Shown here one piece after another: positions 24,834 to 32,650 of a stretch of DNA of 64,000 bases. This stretch comes from UBA5018 sp947463165 (lineage in GTDB: Bacteria > Cyanobacteriota > Cyanobacteriia > PCC-6307 > Cyanobiaceae). How positions within the stretch are numbered: the first letter of the stretch is position 1; each line of letters begins with the position of its first letter. The stretch is taken from assembly GCA_943371245.1 (NCBI GenBank), contig CALRTY020000011.1, positions 1-64,000 on the forward strand. Reading direction: 5' to 3'. The translations under genes and the position numbers were made by a program. The notes under the pieces were generated by a model. It was given only the letters and a program-made list of their open reading frames with translations. It searched no databases and was not told the DNA's origin.

Positions 24834-25796
24834 ATGGATATGTCCCAGGCCAAGCCCCGTCAAATGGCAACACAAAGTACACTGAGAACTGTCTTGCTAG
24901 GCACGGCTAAAAACCGTCTGTGCAATGTGCAGAGAATCGCAACTGGATGCCTGCTGCTGCTGCTGGCAGTCCAGCAGGGCGCCAAGGCCGAGCAGCAGCA
25001 GCCAACCAACTCCCCAGAGCTGGCCGCTGCGCAAAGCCCGGTTCCAACCGCGACAACTGAATCGCCCTGGAGCGGTACGTTCGAACTTTATGGATTCGCG
25101 CCGCTGCGCAGCACCGGTAGCACTACGATTAACGGATTGACGGCTAATTACGATCTTAGCCTTGCAGATGTGCTGCCCTCACTCCAGTTTGCGGCGGCGG
25201 TGCGTGGACGAGTCGAATATGATCGCACCGGGCTTCTGACCGATCTCAGCTATGTGAATCTGGGCAATTCTGCTGCCACCCTTGTGGGTAGGCGTGATCG
25301 ATTTGACGCCAGCGCCGGCCTCAATCAGCAGCAGGGCATCTACGATGTCGCCCTTAGCTATCGCTTAGGAGCTAAGGAGTCAGCCATTGGCAAGCCAGGC
25401 CAGTATTCTGTGATTCCCTATGCCGGTGTCCGAATAATAAATATGAAGCTTGGCCTTGATCTTTCTCTCGAAGGCTCCAGAAATCGAGGATTTTCCGCCT
25501 CAAGAGACTATGAAATTACCTGGGCTCAGCCTCTGATCGGCACCCAGGCCAGTCTATTTCTCTCGCCTAAGCTGAGGGTTTTTGCCCGGGGTGATATAGG
25601 TGGTTTTGGTCTAAGTGGCGACAAAGATTTATCCGGGAATGCCCAGGTGGGTCTTGGCTATGCCATCGGCAGCAATACGGACCTAAACCTCTCCTGGCGC
25701 TACCTAGGTATTGCCTATGGTAGTGCACCTAATCGGGGGAATAGCTTTAATACCTATCAAAACGGGGTTGAATTGGGAGTTAAATTCTTTTTCTAG
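24834..25796 (+). CDS. Outer-membrane beta-barrel protein
   Basis: A 320-residue exported protein. A hydrophobic signal segment (GCLLLLLAVQQGAKAEQQQ) lies about 35-50 residues from the start. The rest is alternating polar/hydrophobic strands (GRVEYDRTGLLTDLSYVNLG, YDVALSYRLG, SVIPYAGVRIINMKLGLDLS), ending with an aromatic strand VELGVKFFF, the usual terminal signature for barrel insertion. The family looks porin/OmpA-barrel-like, but pore function is not shown. Start candidates are ATG 24834, 24840 and 24864. The microsatellite just upstream suggests expression could vary between cells. Confidence 0.8.
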   Translation: MDMSQAKPRQMATQSTLRTVLLGTAKNRLCNVQRIATGCLLLLLAVQQGAKAEQQQPTNSPELAAAQSPVPTATTESPWSGTFELYGFAPLRSTGSTTINGLTANYDLSLADVLPSLQFAAAVRGRVEYDRTGLLTDLSYVNLGNSAATLVGRRDRFDASAGLNQQQGIYDVALSYRLGAKESAIGKPGQYSVIPYAGVRIINMKLGLDLSLEGSRNRGFSASRDYEITWAQPLIGTQASLFLSPKLRVFARGDIGGFGLSGDKDLSGNAQVGLGYAIGSNTDLNLSWRYLGIAYGSAPNRGNSFNTYQNGVELGVKFFF

Positions 25797-25804
25797 TTGG
25801 GGAA

Positions 25805-25903
25805 GTTTTGGAAAGCCCGAGCCAGGGCTAGTTGAGTCCTGATGCCGTAAAGGTTCCCGGGTGACAGGCGCACCGAAATGGCGATTTTACAGAGTCTCCT
25901 TAG
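25805..25903. repeat. Dispersed structured repeat, copy B
   Basis: Aligned with copy C over its full length: TTTTGGAAAGCCCGAGCC, then AGGGCTAGTTGAGTCCTGAT, GCCGTAAAGGTTCCCGGGTG, ACAGGCGCACCGAAATGGCG and a TTTTACAGAGTCTCCTTAG end. Its terminal inverted repeat is imperfect. It begins 9 bp after the stop of the barrel protein gene. Confidence 0.8.
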
Positions 25904-26453
25904 AACTATCTGGCTTACGGCTGCCCATGCCGGCAAATCGCCTCATATACTTGTATGTGGTGGGAACCGATGGGATGGGTGGGGGCCGTTTCCATTAAAT
26001 TCCGCCAGCAATGAACCAATGCGTATTTTTGTAACAGTTTTTTTGTTTGACTTTGCAATAGTTTATGAAATTTCGAAAAGATAATTAACTATTAAGTCGT
26101 CCCCAAGCATCAAAGATGCTTGGGGACCGCGCGCCTTGGCGCGACTGATCATGGCTGTATCTAAAATACATTTTTATTCGTAAAGTCAATATTAATCTTG
26201 GCTTTGATTGAAGGTGCTGGCGGCAAGCAGGTGATTCTGTCACTTGACGGGCACTTTGAAAAAATGCCGATCCGGCTTCCGTGGGTAAGGGTCAAGAAAA
26301 GGCTGCAATGCTTTTGGCATTATGAGATGGTTGAGACTATGATTTTTCGTGACGCCTTCAAGACTGATTGGGTGTCATCTTTCCTGAAAGCGGGGGGTAA
26401 GAGAGTGGTGGGATTGTGCCAGCGCTAAGGATTGGCAGTAATTATAGAGAGGT
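25904..26453. other. AT-rich stretch with a double hairpin, no supported gene
   Basis: Between repeat copies B and C the DNA is AT-rich. A 76-codon frame from TTG 26198 to 26428 (LIEGAGGKQVILSLDGHFEK at its start) has no recognised family, lacks a ribosome-binding sequence and was not accepted as a gene. The notable element is the double hairpin at 26095-26146. Confidence 0.45.
26095..26146. repeat. Two perfect hairpins closed by an outer stem
   Basis: GTCCCCAAGCATC (26099-26111) pairs perfectly with 26115-26127 across the 3-base loop AAA. Next to it CGCGCC (26130-26135) pairs with GGCGCG (26138-26143). An outer AGTCG/CGACT pair (26095-26099, 26142-26146) can enclose both, sharing a few end bases with them, so the whole could fold as a three-way junction. 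No T-run follows. Confidence 0.75.
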
Positions 26454-26540
26454 TCTGGAAAACCCAAGCCAGGGTCAATCGAGCCCTGATTTCGCAAATG
26501 TTCCTGGGTGACAGGATCGCCGAAATGGCGGTTTTCCAGA
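26454..26540. repeat. Dispersed structured repeat, copy C, with perfect 11-bp terminal inverted repeats
   Basis: TCTGGAAAACC (26454-26464) is exactly mirrored by GGTTTTCCAGA (26530-26540). Inside lie three short stems: CAGGG/CCCTG, CCTG/CAGG and CGCC/GGCG. The whole can fold as a cloverleaf-like structure about 87 bases long. The flank GTCTCCTTAG after the right end is shared with copy B. No gene is encoded in it. Confidence 0.85.
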
Positions 26541-26656
26541 GTCTCCTTAGGAGTTGGTGAAGCTCCTGCTCCTGGCCAAGCGGCATGGAGTATTTTTTGA
26601 GTGGGCTTGATAAGTATCTGTAGGTTGCGAAAAGGTCGCCCTATCGCAACCTGCAC

Positions 26657-27169
26657 CTAGTGAAGACCAAGGGAGCCACGCATGCTCTTGACCACTTTCT
26701 TCATATCGTCATCGGTGAGCTGGCCCGCCTCAAGCAACTGCTGGGCCAAGGCAAACTTGGCCCGGCTTCTCTGCAGGTCCAGCAAGCCGGAACAAGTGTG
26801 CTTGTAGCCGGTGCCGCCAAGCGGCACCAGCAGGGCCACCCCACCGCCCAAATCGCCTGCCTTGGCAATAGATTCGGGCGCAGTTTTGCCCACACCAGCC
26901 GACTCCTCCCCCTGCCGCCAGCGTCCGTAGACCACCAATGAGGCTGGAGATCGATCAGTCACCTGACAGGTGCTGCCGTCGTCCATGTCCACCTGCAGCC
27001 TTGGCTGGGGGGCATAGCTCGAGTCGTTGTTAACTGGTATGCGTTCAATAGCCCCTAGGGGACCACCCAGAAGCGCGAGCAGGATTCCGTAGCCAAAAGC
27101 ATGGAACCACTGGTGCCAGAAGCGCTTGTTGTTTCCTTGCGTTCCACACTTGGGTCGTACAGTGCGCAT
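26657..27169 (-). CDS. Secreted hypothetical protein, third member of a three-gene unit
   Basis: A 170-residue frame. The first 40 residues end in a hydrophobic stretch (FGYGILLALLGGPLGA) that would serve as a signal peptide. The mature part has one likely disulfide pair (STCQVTDRSP and YKHTCSGLLD) and an amphipathic C-terminus (LAQQLLEAGQLTDDDMKKVV). No family is recognised. The frame overlaps the upstream chaperone-like gene by 115 bp, unusually long, and I see no better start codon for a signal-bearing form inside it. Co-location with the next two genes suggests a shared surface-structure role. Confidence 0.6.
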   Translation of the reverse strand: MRTVRPKCGTQGNNKRFWHQWFHAFGYGILLALLGGPLGAIERIPVNNDSSYAPQPRLQVDMDDGSTCQVTDRSPASLVVYGRWRQGEESAGVGKTAPESIAKAGDLGGGVALLVPLGGTGYKHTCSGLLDLQRSRAKFALAQQLLEAGQLTDDDMKKVVKSMRGSLGLH

Positions 27170-27486
27170 AGAAAATAGGGGGTGCGCGTGGTCACAGGCG
27201 TGCTAAGTGTCAGCGTCAATTTCTTCATCTTGTTAGGAGTAAGCTTGAAGCTGGAAGGCGAAACAGCCACGCCCTCTGTTAGCACTGCACCTGGTTTAGT
27301 GGGATCGTTGCTGGGCCCCTTGACGCGCACGGTGAGGACCACTGGCTCGCTTCGGGCATGGGAGACCTGGAGCTTGACTCGGGCAATTTGATTGCGCACG
27401 GCAAACTCTTTTTTGTCGAGATAAACGGTCTGGGCAGTTGCCTGCCCAGACCAGAGTACTGCAAACAGCAGAAAAAGACGCTTCAC
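27055..27486 (-). CDS. Periplasmic fimbrial-chaperone-like protein
   Basis: A 143-residue protein with a clear signal peptide (MKRLFLLFAVLWSGQATAQ). The mature part is Ig-like in pattern: strands around FAVRNQIARVKLQVSHAR and VVLTVRVKGPS, then FKLTPNKMKKLTLTLSTPV, a segment like the F-G strands of PapD-type chaperones. It is shorter than true PapD chaperones (about 230 residues), so only one domain would be present. It lies 3 bp after the pilin-like gene and overlaps the third gene. The chaperone assignment is an inference from pattern and context. Confidence 0.55.
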   Translation of the reverse strand: MKRLFLLFAVLWSGQATAQTVYLDKKEFAVRNQIARVKLQVSHARSEPVVLTVRVKGPSNDPTKPGAVLTEGVAVSPSSFKLTPNKMKKLTLTLSTPVTTRTPYFLCALYDPSVERKETTSASGTSGSMLLATESCSRFWVVP

Positions 27487-27489
27487 GAA

Positions 27490-27951
27490 TCAAAGAGCCG
27501 TGCAGGTGGCCACGGTGGCAATCGAATAAGCACCTGCTGAGATCAAGCCATTAGAGTTGTTCTGCAGGATCTCGGATGTGATCACACCGGTTTTCTTGCT
27601 GACACCGGCTTGGGTGCCGCTAACGGCGGGGGCGGAACTGGATGTATTGGTCACCAGGTTGGCCAGGCTGACCGAAGGGGTGAATCCAGCCGCTTCAGAT
27701 GGAGCGGAAGCATTTAGCTGGCTAAGGCTAACGGTGGAATCACCATTTGCGGTGAAGGCATAGGCTCCTTCGCCAGCCAGCTTATCCTTGCCGGCCGAAA
27801 GACTCATGGAGATTGCTCCACCTGTGTTGGAGATATCGCAGAATGCAGCGGCAGAGCCACTGGCATTGATGTCTGCACTGGTGCCCGCAAGTACGGGCAG
27901 TGGACCGCAGCCAATAGCGATGGCTGCAGCTAGAGCAAGTTTTTTATTCAT
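27490..27951 (-). CDS. Secreted pilin-like / spore-coat-U-like subunit
   Basis: A 153-residue exported protein with signal peptide KKLALAAAIAIGCGPLPVLA. The mature chain is Ala/Ser/Thr/Gly-rich with predicted beta strands (ADINASGSAAAFCDISNTGG, AISMSLSAGKDKL, YAFTANGDSTVSLSQL). It has two Cys residues, one early and one four from the end (ATCTAL), as in Csu/SCPU-type fimbrial subunits. It is first of three same-strand genes, followed by the chaperone-like protein. No usher gene is present in the window, so a complete chaperone-usher system cannot be claimed. Confidence 0.6.
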   Translation of the reverse strand: MNKKLALAAAIAIGCGPLPVLAGTSADINASGSAAAFCDISNTGGAISMSLSAGKDKLAGEGAYAFTANGDSTVSLSQLNASAPSEAAGFTPSVSLANLVTNTSSSAPAVSGTQAGVSKKTGVITSEILQNNSNGLISAGAYSIATVATCTAL

Positions 27952-28118
27952 GGCAGGTTTTCCTGGTTGAAAGGTGCCCTGTTTAGGGCTCTCTGGTTTT
28001 AGGAGATTCCGGCGGACAAAGTCAACTGGATTTTTAGATGGCCAGGCAAAGTAGGACCACTTGTGATCGTTAATTGATCACATGGAACAGACTGCCCCCC
28101 GTTTCAGCACCTCTCACC

Positions 28119-28475
28119 ATGGCCAAAAGAATTCACTCGCCCGAGTTCAAAGCGGAAGTCGCCCTGGCGGCAATGACCGGGAATAAGACCCTTGCCGAGC
28201 TAGCGTCTATCTATGACCTGCATCCAGTGCAGGTATGCCAATGGAAGAAGCAGTTTGCTAAAAGATTGCCTGAGTTATTTAAAAATTCAGATCTCAATTC
28301 GAATCAGGACGGTGGCGATGATCTGATGCGACAAGTGGGGAGGCTGAAGGCTGCCAACGACGCCTTAAAAGACGAGATTGAGTGGCAAAAAAAAACTCTA
28401 CAGCTACAGCCAAGAGATCTTGCGGTCTTCCCTGGAACCAGGTCATCAAACTATTTCACTGCGGCGCCAGTGTGA
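28119..28475 (+). CDS. IS3-family transposase OrfA
   Basis: A 118-codon frame from ATG 28119. Its first 60 residues are the IS3 helix-turn-helix: RIHSPEFKAEVALAAMTGNK, then LAELASIYDLHPVQVCQWKK. A leucine-zipper-like segment follows (VGRLKAANDALKDEIEWQKK). The last 25 codons, after an A9 run at 28387-28395, look like OrfB sequence read in the wrong frame, so the functional OrfA end has probably been disturbed. Confidence 0.85.
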   Translation: MAKRIHSPEFKAEVALAAMTGNKTLAELASIYDLHPVQVCQWKKQFAKRLPELFKNSDLNSNQDGGDDLMRQVGRLKAANDALKDEIEWQKKTLQLQPRDLAVFPGTRSSNYFTAAPV

Positions 28476-29250
28476 GTTGCTGGGAGCTTCGCGCTCCAGT
28501 TTTTACTATCGGCCTAAAGCGAAGGCAGATGCAGATCTGAAAGTTATGGCAATTATCGATGGCATGTGCATGCAAAATCCAAGAAAAAGTTGCAGACAGC
28601 TGCACAGAGAGCTTGAGGCCGAAAGTATCACTGTCACCAGGAATCACCTGCATGTCCTCTTGCGTCGCATGGGCTTTGGCCCCTTTGAGCGCTCGCTTTT
28701 CAGGCAGCTTACAAATCTCGGCTATGGAGCTTCGCCGAATAAATTGACAGATCTTAACTCAATGGGGCAAACATGGATCTTTGATATGGCCTACTGGCCG
28801 TCGCCTGATGGCGAGCGTTTCGCGGCAATTATTGTGGATAGCCGACGGCAGCGTTGTCTTGCCTGGGGCTTGGCAGATAGATGGGATGTTTCCATGGCGC
28901 TGGCAGTTTTAGATGCGGCCATCAGTAAATATGGCCACCCTGCGATATTGCAGAGTGAATCCTTGCTCCCTTTCTTCAGCGCCCCCTACCAGGAGCGTCT
29001 CAAGCGCGAGGGGATTTGGCTGCATGGCAGTAATTGTCGCTGTCATCGGCACGCTTGTGGCCGCATCACAGCGTTGACGCCGGCATGGAATTGGTTGAAA
29101 CAAAATGCGGCGGCACAAAGAGCAGTAAATCAAAGCCTCAACGAAGAGAATCTGTTCAGGGAGCTGCTCAGAAATTACAATCAAATTGACTTTCCAACCG
29201 TCGACATAAGCCACTTTCGGCATGGCGTCAGTGGGGGGGCGGGCCATTGA
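28378..29250 (+). pseudogene. IS3-family transposase OrfB, catalytically decayed
   Basis: A 290-codon frame with the IS3 OrfB opening (QTISLRRQCELLGASRSSFY), an HTH_21-type segment (RKSCRQLHRELEAESITVTR) and an integrase core (TWIFDMAYWPSPDGERFAAI). The first catalytic Asp is present. The second is replaced (QSE where HSD is usual), and the expected DNA-x-x-E region reads HACGRITA. Two of the three DDE positions therefore appear lost, although the frame is open. It lies in the +1 frame relative to OrfA, whereas IS3 elements use -1 slippage, so a one-base indel in the A9 tract is likely. Confidence 0.8.
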
Positions 29251-29255
29251 TTGAA

Positions 29256-29893
29256 AATGGTTCTCTGGGCTATGATCTCGGCGAAACTAACTGTCGTTCA
29301 AGTCGCGATTCGCCCTGCAGCTAGGCGATAAAATCAAGTCGTCACCTGGTCGAGCTGGTGGCTGGCCATGGGCGGAAATAGGCAGATGCCGAATATTCAA
29401 CCCATGGCAGCTCAGCCTAGCGGCAGCTGTTGATGACAGCTCGACCCCGGGTCCGCCAGGCTATGGACGAGCGGGCTCGGCGCCGATGGAGGTTGCCTGG
29501 GCACTACCCTGCCCAGGAGATCACCGCAACTAAAATTTTGTTATTTACAGCTGTTCAGAGGGCTGGGATAATTTGTCAATCTTTACCAGTGGCAGTCCCT
29601 GATCAGTTTTTAGGACAATTCGTAAAATTGCCCATTCGGCTCCTGCTATTTGTGGGCCAGCCAGTCGCAGTAATGCTTTTCAGTTCATGTGATCTAAGAG
29701 ATTTGGAGCCGTTCGAGGTGCCCTTCATTCATTAATCAGTTTTCTTGCCTGAGCAAGTTGTTTTGGATCGCGGGGGCCGGGTTTCACTCCGGGCGCGCTT
29801 CGGCCACGAGATTTTGTTCTGGTTTTGGGCGGGCTGTTCATCCTGGCCATCTCCGCGGTATGCGCTCTGCCATACCCCTGGCCAGGCGCCAAA
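29256..29893. other. Non-coding stretch after the insertion sequence
   Basis: No gene is supported. A 101-codon frame (29430-29735) has an Arg-rich start and no signals. The stretch is transitional in base composition between the accessory region and the GC-rich core genes, and probably includes eroded sequence. Confidence 0.45.
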
Positions 29894-30475
29894 ATGGCTG
29901 ACATGGGTGGTTCCAATTCCAGCTCGCCAGCGGCCAGGGCCCTGCCTGCCCCGCCCCGCCTCCTCTGGCTCGCCCCTCTGGTGGTGGGGCTCTGCTTTGG
30001 CCTCGGCTACGGGGTCACCAGCCGACTGCTGAACCTTTCCTGGAACGGCTTGGTGCGGCTGGGCCACAGCTTTGATCTGCGTCCCTTACCCGGCACCAGC
30101 CTGGAAAGCCTGCGCCAGCGCTATGGGGCGGAGCGCCAGCCGATTCGCGCCGACCTGGACCGGGCCGAGAGGGAGGCCCAGGCCCGCAAGGCCGAGCTGC
30201 TGGCTCGCCAACAGGCCGAGCTGGACCGTCAGCGCCTGCAACAAGCCGAGCCGGCGATGGGCCCCGACAACCAGCCGGCCGCAGAAGCCACCCCCGAGCT
30301 GCCCTCCGATTGGCAAAGCCCTGCCGTCCAGCAGGCTCCGGCCCAATTGCAGCCCCCCCCAAGCCGGCCCAGCCCCCCAAAAAAGCCAGCCGCTCCCAGC
30401 TCCCCGCCCAAGCCTGCCGCCGCCATCCCCGCCGCGCCCCTGCCGCCCCCCTTGCCGTCCCCGCTCAGCCCCTGA
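29894..30475 (+). CDS. Membrane-anchored proline-rich hypothetical protein
   Basis: From ATG 29894, 193 residues. A membrane helix lies at about 23-45 (LLWLAPLVVGLCFGLGYGVT). Then SWNGLVRLGHSFDLRPLPGT precedes a charged coiled-coil-like helix (DLDRAEREAQARKAELLARQ) and a long Pro/Ala/Lys tail ending at 30475. No family is recognised. The tail contains C8 (30353-30360) and C6 tracts. One extra C in the C6 at 30446-30451 would join this frame to the next gene, giving one protein of about 372 residues. It heads a same-strand group with the UbiB-like kinase and the ABC ATPase. Confidence 0.65.
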   Translation: MADMGGSNSSSPAARALPAPPRLLWLAPLVVGLCFGLGYGVTSRLLNLSWNGLVRLGHSFDLRPLPGTSLESLRQRYGAERQPIRADLDRAEREAQARKAELLARQQAELDRQRLQQAEPAMGPDNQPAAEATPELPSDWQSPAVQQAPAQLQPPPSRPSPPKKPAAPSSPPKPAAAIPAAPLPPPLPSPLSP

Positions 30476-30528
30476 GACCCGCTTACCGATTTGATCTGCC
30501 ACAGTTCTTAGGCAGCATCCAGGCTTTG

Positions 30529-31008
30529 ATGAGCGCGCCGTCCTCCCTGATCCAGGCCGCCCTGCAGCGTCTCGGTGCCCGCATTGGCAGCGGCCTGCTC
30601 GATGCCGTGGCCAGCCTGGCGGTGCTGGCCCAGGATGCTCCAGACAAATTGCGCCAGGAATTGCAACTGTTCTGGGAAGAGGTGGAGGCGGAAGCCGACC
30701 GGATCGATCGGGGTGACACCGCTCCAGAGGGCGAGTGGACCAGTCCCGGCCAGGGCCCAACCGGTGAAACCGCCAGCGGCCATGGCGGGCCCGATAGCCC
30801 CGCTCCAGATCCCTATTCAGGCCAGGGAACCCAGGCTGGCGACCAGCCTGTCTCTAGCCAGGCCGATCCCCAGCGCCAAATAGACAACCTGCGGGCCCAG
30901 ATCGCCAGCCTGGCCCGGCGCTTGGATCAACAACTGGATCAACAGCGACTAGGTCAACAGCGGCCTGATCAACAGCGACTGGGTCAACAGCGGCTGGATA
31001 AGCGATGA
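30529..31008 (+). CDS. Hypothetical protein with Gln-rich repeat tail
   Basis: From ATG 30529, 159 residues, though the frame is open further upstream and PAYRFDLPQFLGSIQAL before the ATG looks protein-like. A helical middle (IQAALQRLGARIGSGLLDAV, QELQLFWEEVEAEADRI) is followed by an acidic Gly/Pro linker. The C-terminus is a coiled-coil-like repeat of DQQRLGQQR type, encoded by near-perfect direct repeats. It may be the second half of the preceding gene split by a one-base deletion. The stop overlaps the UbiB-like start (ATGA), so it is translated as part of that operon. Confidence 0.6.
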   Translation: MSAPSSLIQAALQRLGARIGSGLLDAVASLAVLAQDAPDKLRQELQLFWEEVEAEADRIDRGDTAPEGEWTSPGQGPTGETASGHGGPDSPAPDPYSGQGTQAGDQPVSSQADPQRQIDNLRAQIASLARRLDQQLDQQRLGQQRPDQQRLGQQRLDKR

Positions 31009-32639
31009 GCCGCGCGGCGCGGATCTGGTGGCTGGCCCTTGGTTTGCTGGCCGGGTTGTGGTGGGATGGCCAGCGCTGGACCTATCCCGGCGGTTGGAGC
31101 GATGAGCGGGCCCGCCAGCGCCAGCGGCGCCGGGCCCGCTGGCTCACCAATCAATTCCTGGGGCTGGGCTCGGCCTTCATCAAGCTCGGGCAATTGCTTT
31201 CGGCGCGCCCGGATGTGCTGCCCGCCGAGCTGGTGGAGGAGCTGGCCCGCCTTCAAGACCAGGTGCCCGCCTTCCCCTTTGCCGTGGTGCAACAGCTGCT
31301 GGAGCAGGAGCTGGGCGAGCGCTGCGCCGAGATCATCGACATCGAGGCCAGCCCCCTCGGTTCCGCCAGCCTGGCCCAGGTGCATCGCGCCAGCCTGCGC
31401 AGCGGCCGCCAGGTGGTGCTCAAGGTGCAGCGCCCTGGCCTGGAGCAATTGTTTCGCCTCGATTTGCAGGTGATGCAACAGGTGGCGGCCGTAGTCCAGC
31501 GCCATCCCCGCTGGGGCCGCGGTCGCGATTGGGTGGGCATCGCCCAGGAATGCCGCCGGGTGCTGCTGCGGGAACTCGATTTCCGCCTTGAGGCCGAACA
31601 CGCCGCCCGCTTCCGCCAGCAATTCCTGGACGATCCCGGCATTCGCATCCCAGCTGTGATCTGGGAGCTGAGCAGCCGGCGGGTGCTCTGTCTCGACTAC
31701 CTGCCGGGCATCAAAATCACCGACCGCCAGGCGCTGGTGGAGGCGGGCATCGATCCGGCGGCCGTGGCTGAGAAGGGGGCGGCCAGCTATCTGCAGCAAT
31801 TGGTGCGCTTTGGCTTCTTCCACGCCGATCCCCACCCCGGCAACCTGGCCGTGGCAGCCGATGGCGGCTTGATCTACTACGACTTCGGCATGATGGGCCA
31901 GCTGTCGGGCCGCCTGCGCTCCCGCCTGGGGCGCATGGTCACCGCCGCCGCCTCGCGGGATGCCGCCGCCCTGGTGGATGAAATGCAGGGGGCTGGCGTG
32001 ATCGCCGAAGGCATCGATCCAGGCCCCGTGCGGCGGTTGGTGCGGGTGATGCTCAACGAGGCGCTCACGCCGCCCTTCTCCGCCAACGTGCTGGAAAAGA
32101 TCACCGGCGATCTCTACGACCTGGTCTACGGCCAACCCTTCCGGCTGCCGGCCGAGCTGATCTTCGTGATGCGTGCCCTGTCCACCTTTGAGGGGGTCGG
32201 CCGCAGCCTCGATCCCGGCTTTAGCCTGATCGCCATCGCCCGGCCCTACCTGCTGCCCCTGATGACCTCCAGCGGAAAGGGAAGCAACGAACTGTTCAAC
32301 GAGCTCTCCCGCCAGGCCGCCGAGGTGGGCAGCCGCGCCCTTGGCATTCCCCGTCGCCTGGATGAAAGCCTGGCCCGCATCGAACAGGGCGACCTGCAGG
32401 TGCAGATCCGGGCCGGTGAAACCGACCGCCTGCTGCGGCGCCTGGCCCTGGCCCAACAAAATGCCGGTCAGGCATTTCTGCTGGGCGGCCTGGCGGTGGC
32501 GGCGGCCCTGCTGGTCAGCGGCAGCCGGCCGGCGCTGGTGGCGCTGCCGCTGCTTCTGGGCCTGCCGGTGGGGCTGGGTTGGCTGCGGGGCCAGGCCCGC
32601 CTGGCCCGCGACGGCCGCCTCGATCAGCTCAGCCGCTGA
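31005..32639 (+). CDS. ABC1/UbiB/AarF-family atypical kinase
   Basis: A 544-residue ABC1-family protein. The family KxGQ motif appears as FIKLGQLLSARPDVLP (about 58-74), followed by PLGSASLAQVHRA, the catalytic Lys in VVLKVQRPG (K140), LLRELDFRLEAEHA, the catalytic loop FFHADPHPGN and YYDFGMMG. Two C-terminal hydrophobic helices (about 490-530) anchor it to membranes. Relatives support ubiquinone or plastoquinone and tocopherol metabolism as lipid-associated ATPases or kinases; the exact role here is inferred. It overlaps the upstream gene by 4 bp and is followed 11 bp later by the ABC ATPase. Confidence 0.92.
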   Translation: MSRAARIWWLALGLLAGLWWDGQRWTYPGGWSDERARQRQRRRARWLTNQFLGLGSAFIKLGQLLSARPDVLPAELVEELARLQDQVPAFPFAVVQQLLEQELGERCAEIIDIEASPLGSASLAQVHRASLRSGRQVVLKVQRPGLEQLFRLDLQVMQQVAAVVQRHPRWGRGRDWVGIAQECRRVLLRELDFRLEAEHAARFRQQFLDDPGIRIPAVIWELSSRRVLCLDYLPGIKITDRQALVEAGIDPAAVAEKGAASYLQQLVRFGFFHADPHPGNLAVAADGGLIYYDFGMMGQLSGRLRSRLGRMVTAAASRDAAALVDEMQGAGVIAEGIDPGPVRRLVRVMLNEALTPPFSANVLEKITGDLYDLVYGQPFRLPAELIFVMRALSTFEGVGRSLDPGFSLIAIARPYLLPLMTSSGKGSNELFNELSRQAAEVGSRALGIPRRLDESLARIEQGDLQVQIRAGETDRLLRRLALAQQNAGQAFLLGGLAVAAALLVSGSRPALVALPLLLGLPVGLGWLRGQARLARDGRLDQLSR

Positions 32640-32650
32640 AGCCCAGGGCC

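Larger units (their letters stand above)
28078..29255 (+). mobile_element. Decayed IS3-family insertion sequence
   Basis: OrfA and OrfB together span a typical IS3 length of about 1.2 kb. Possible ends are a GATCACATGGAACAGACTGC segment running into CCCCCC on the left and a GGGGGGGCGGGCCATTGAT segment on the right, which are only loosely complementary. Exact ends and target duplication could not be fixed. Confidence 0.6.

Noticed and set aside
26198..26428. A 76-codon frame between the structured repeats
   Set aside because: TTG start, no ribosome-binding sequence, no recognised motif, and it lies in AT-rich non-coding DNA.
29430..29735. A 101-codon frame after the insertion sequence
   Set aside because: Arg-rich start, no signals, mixed composition and no family resemblance.
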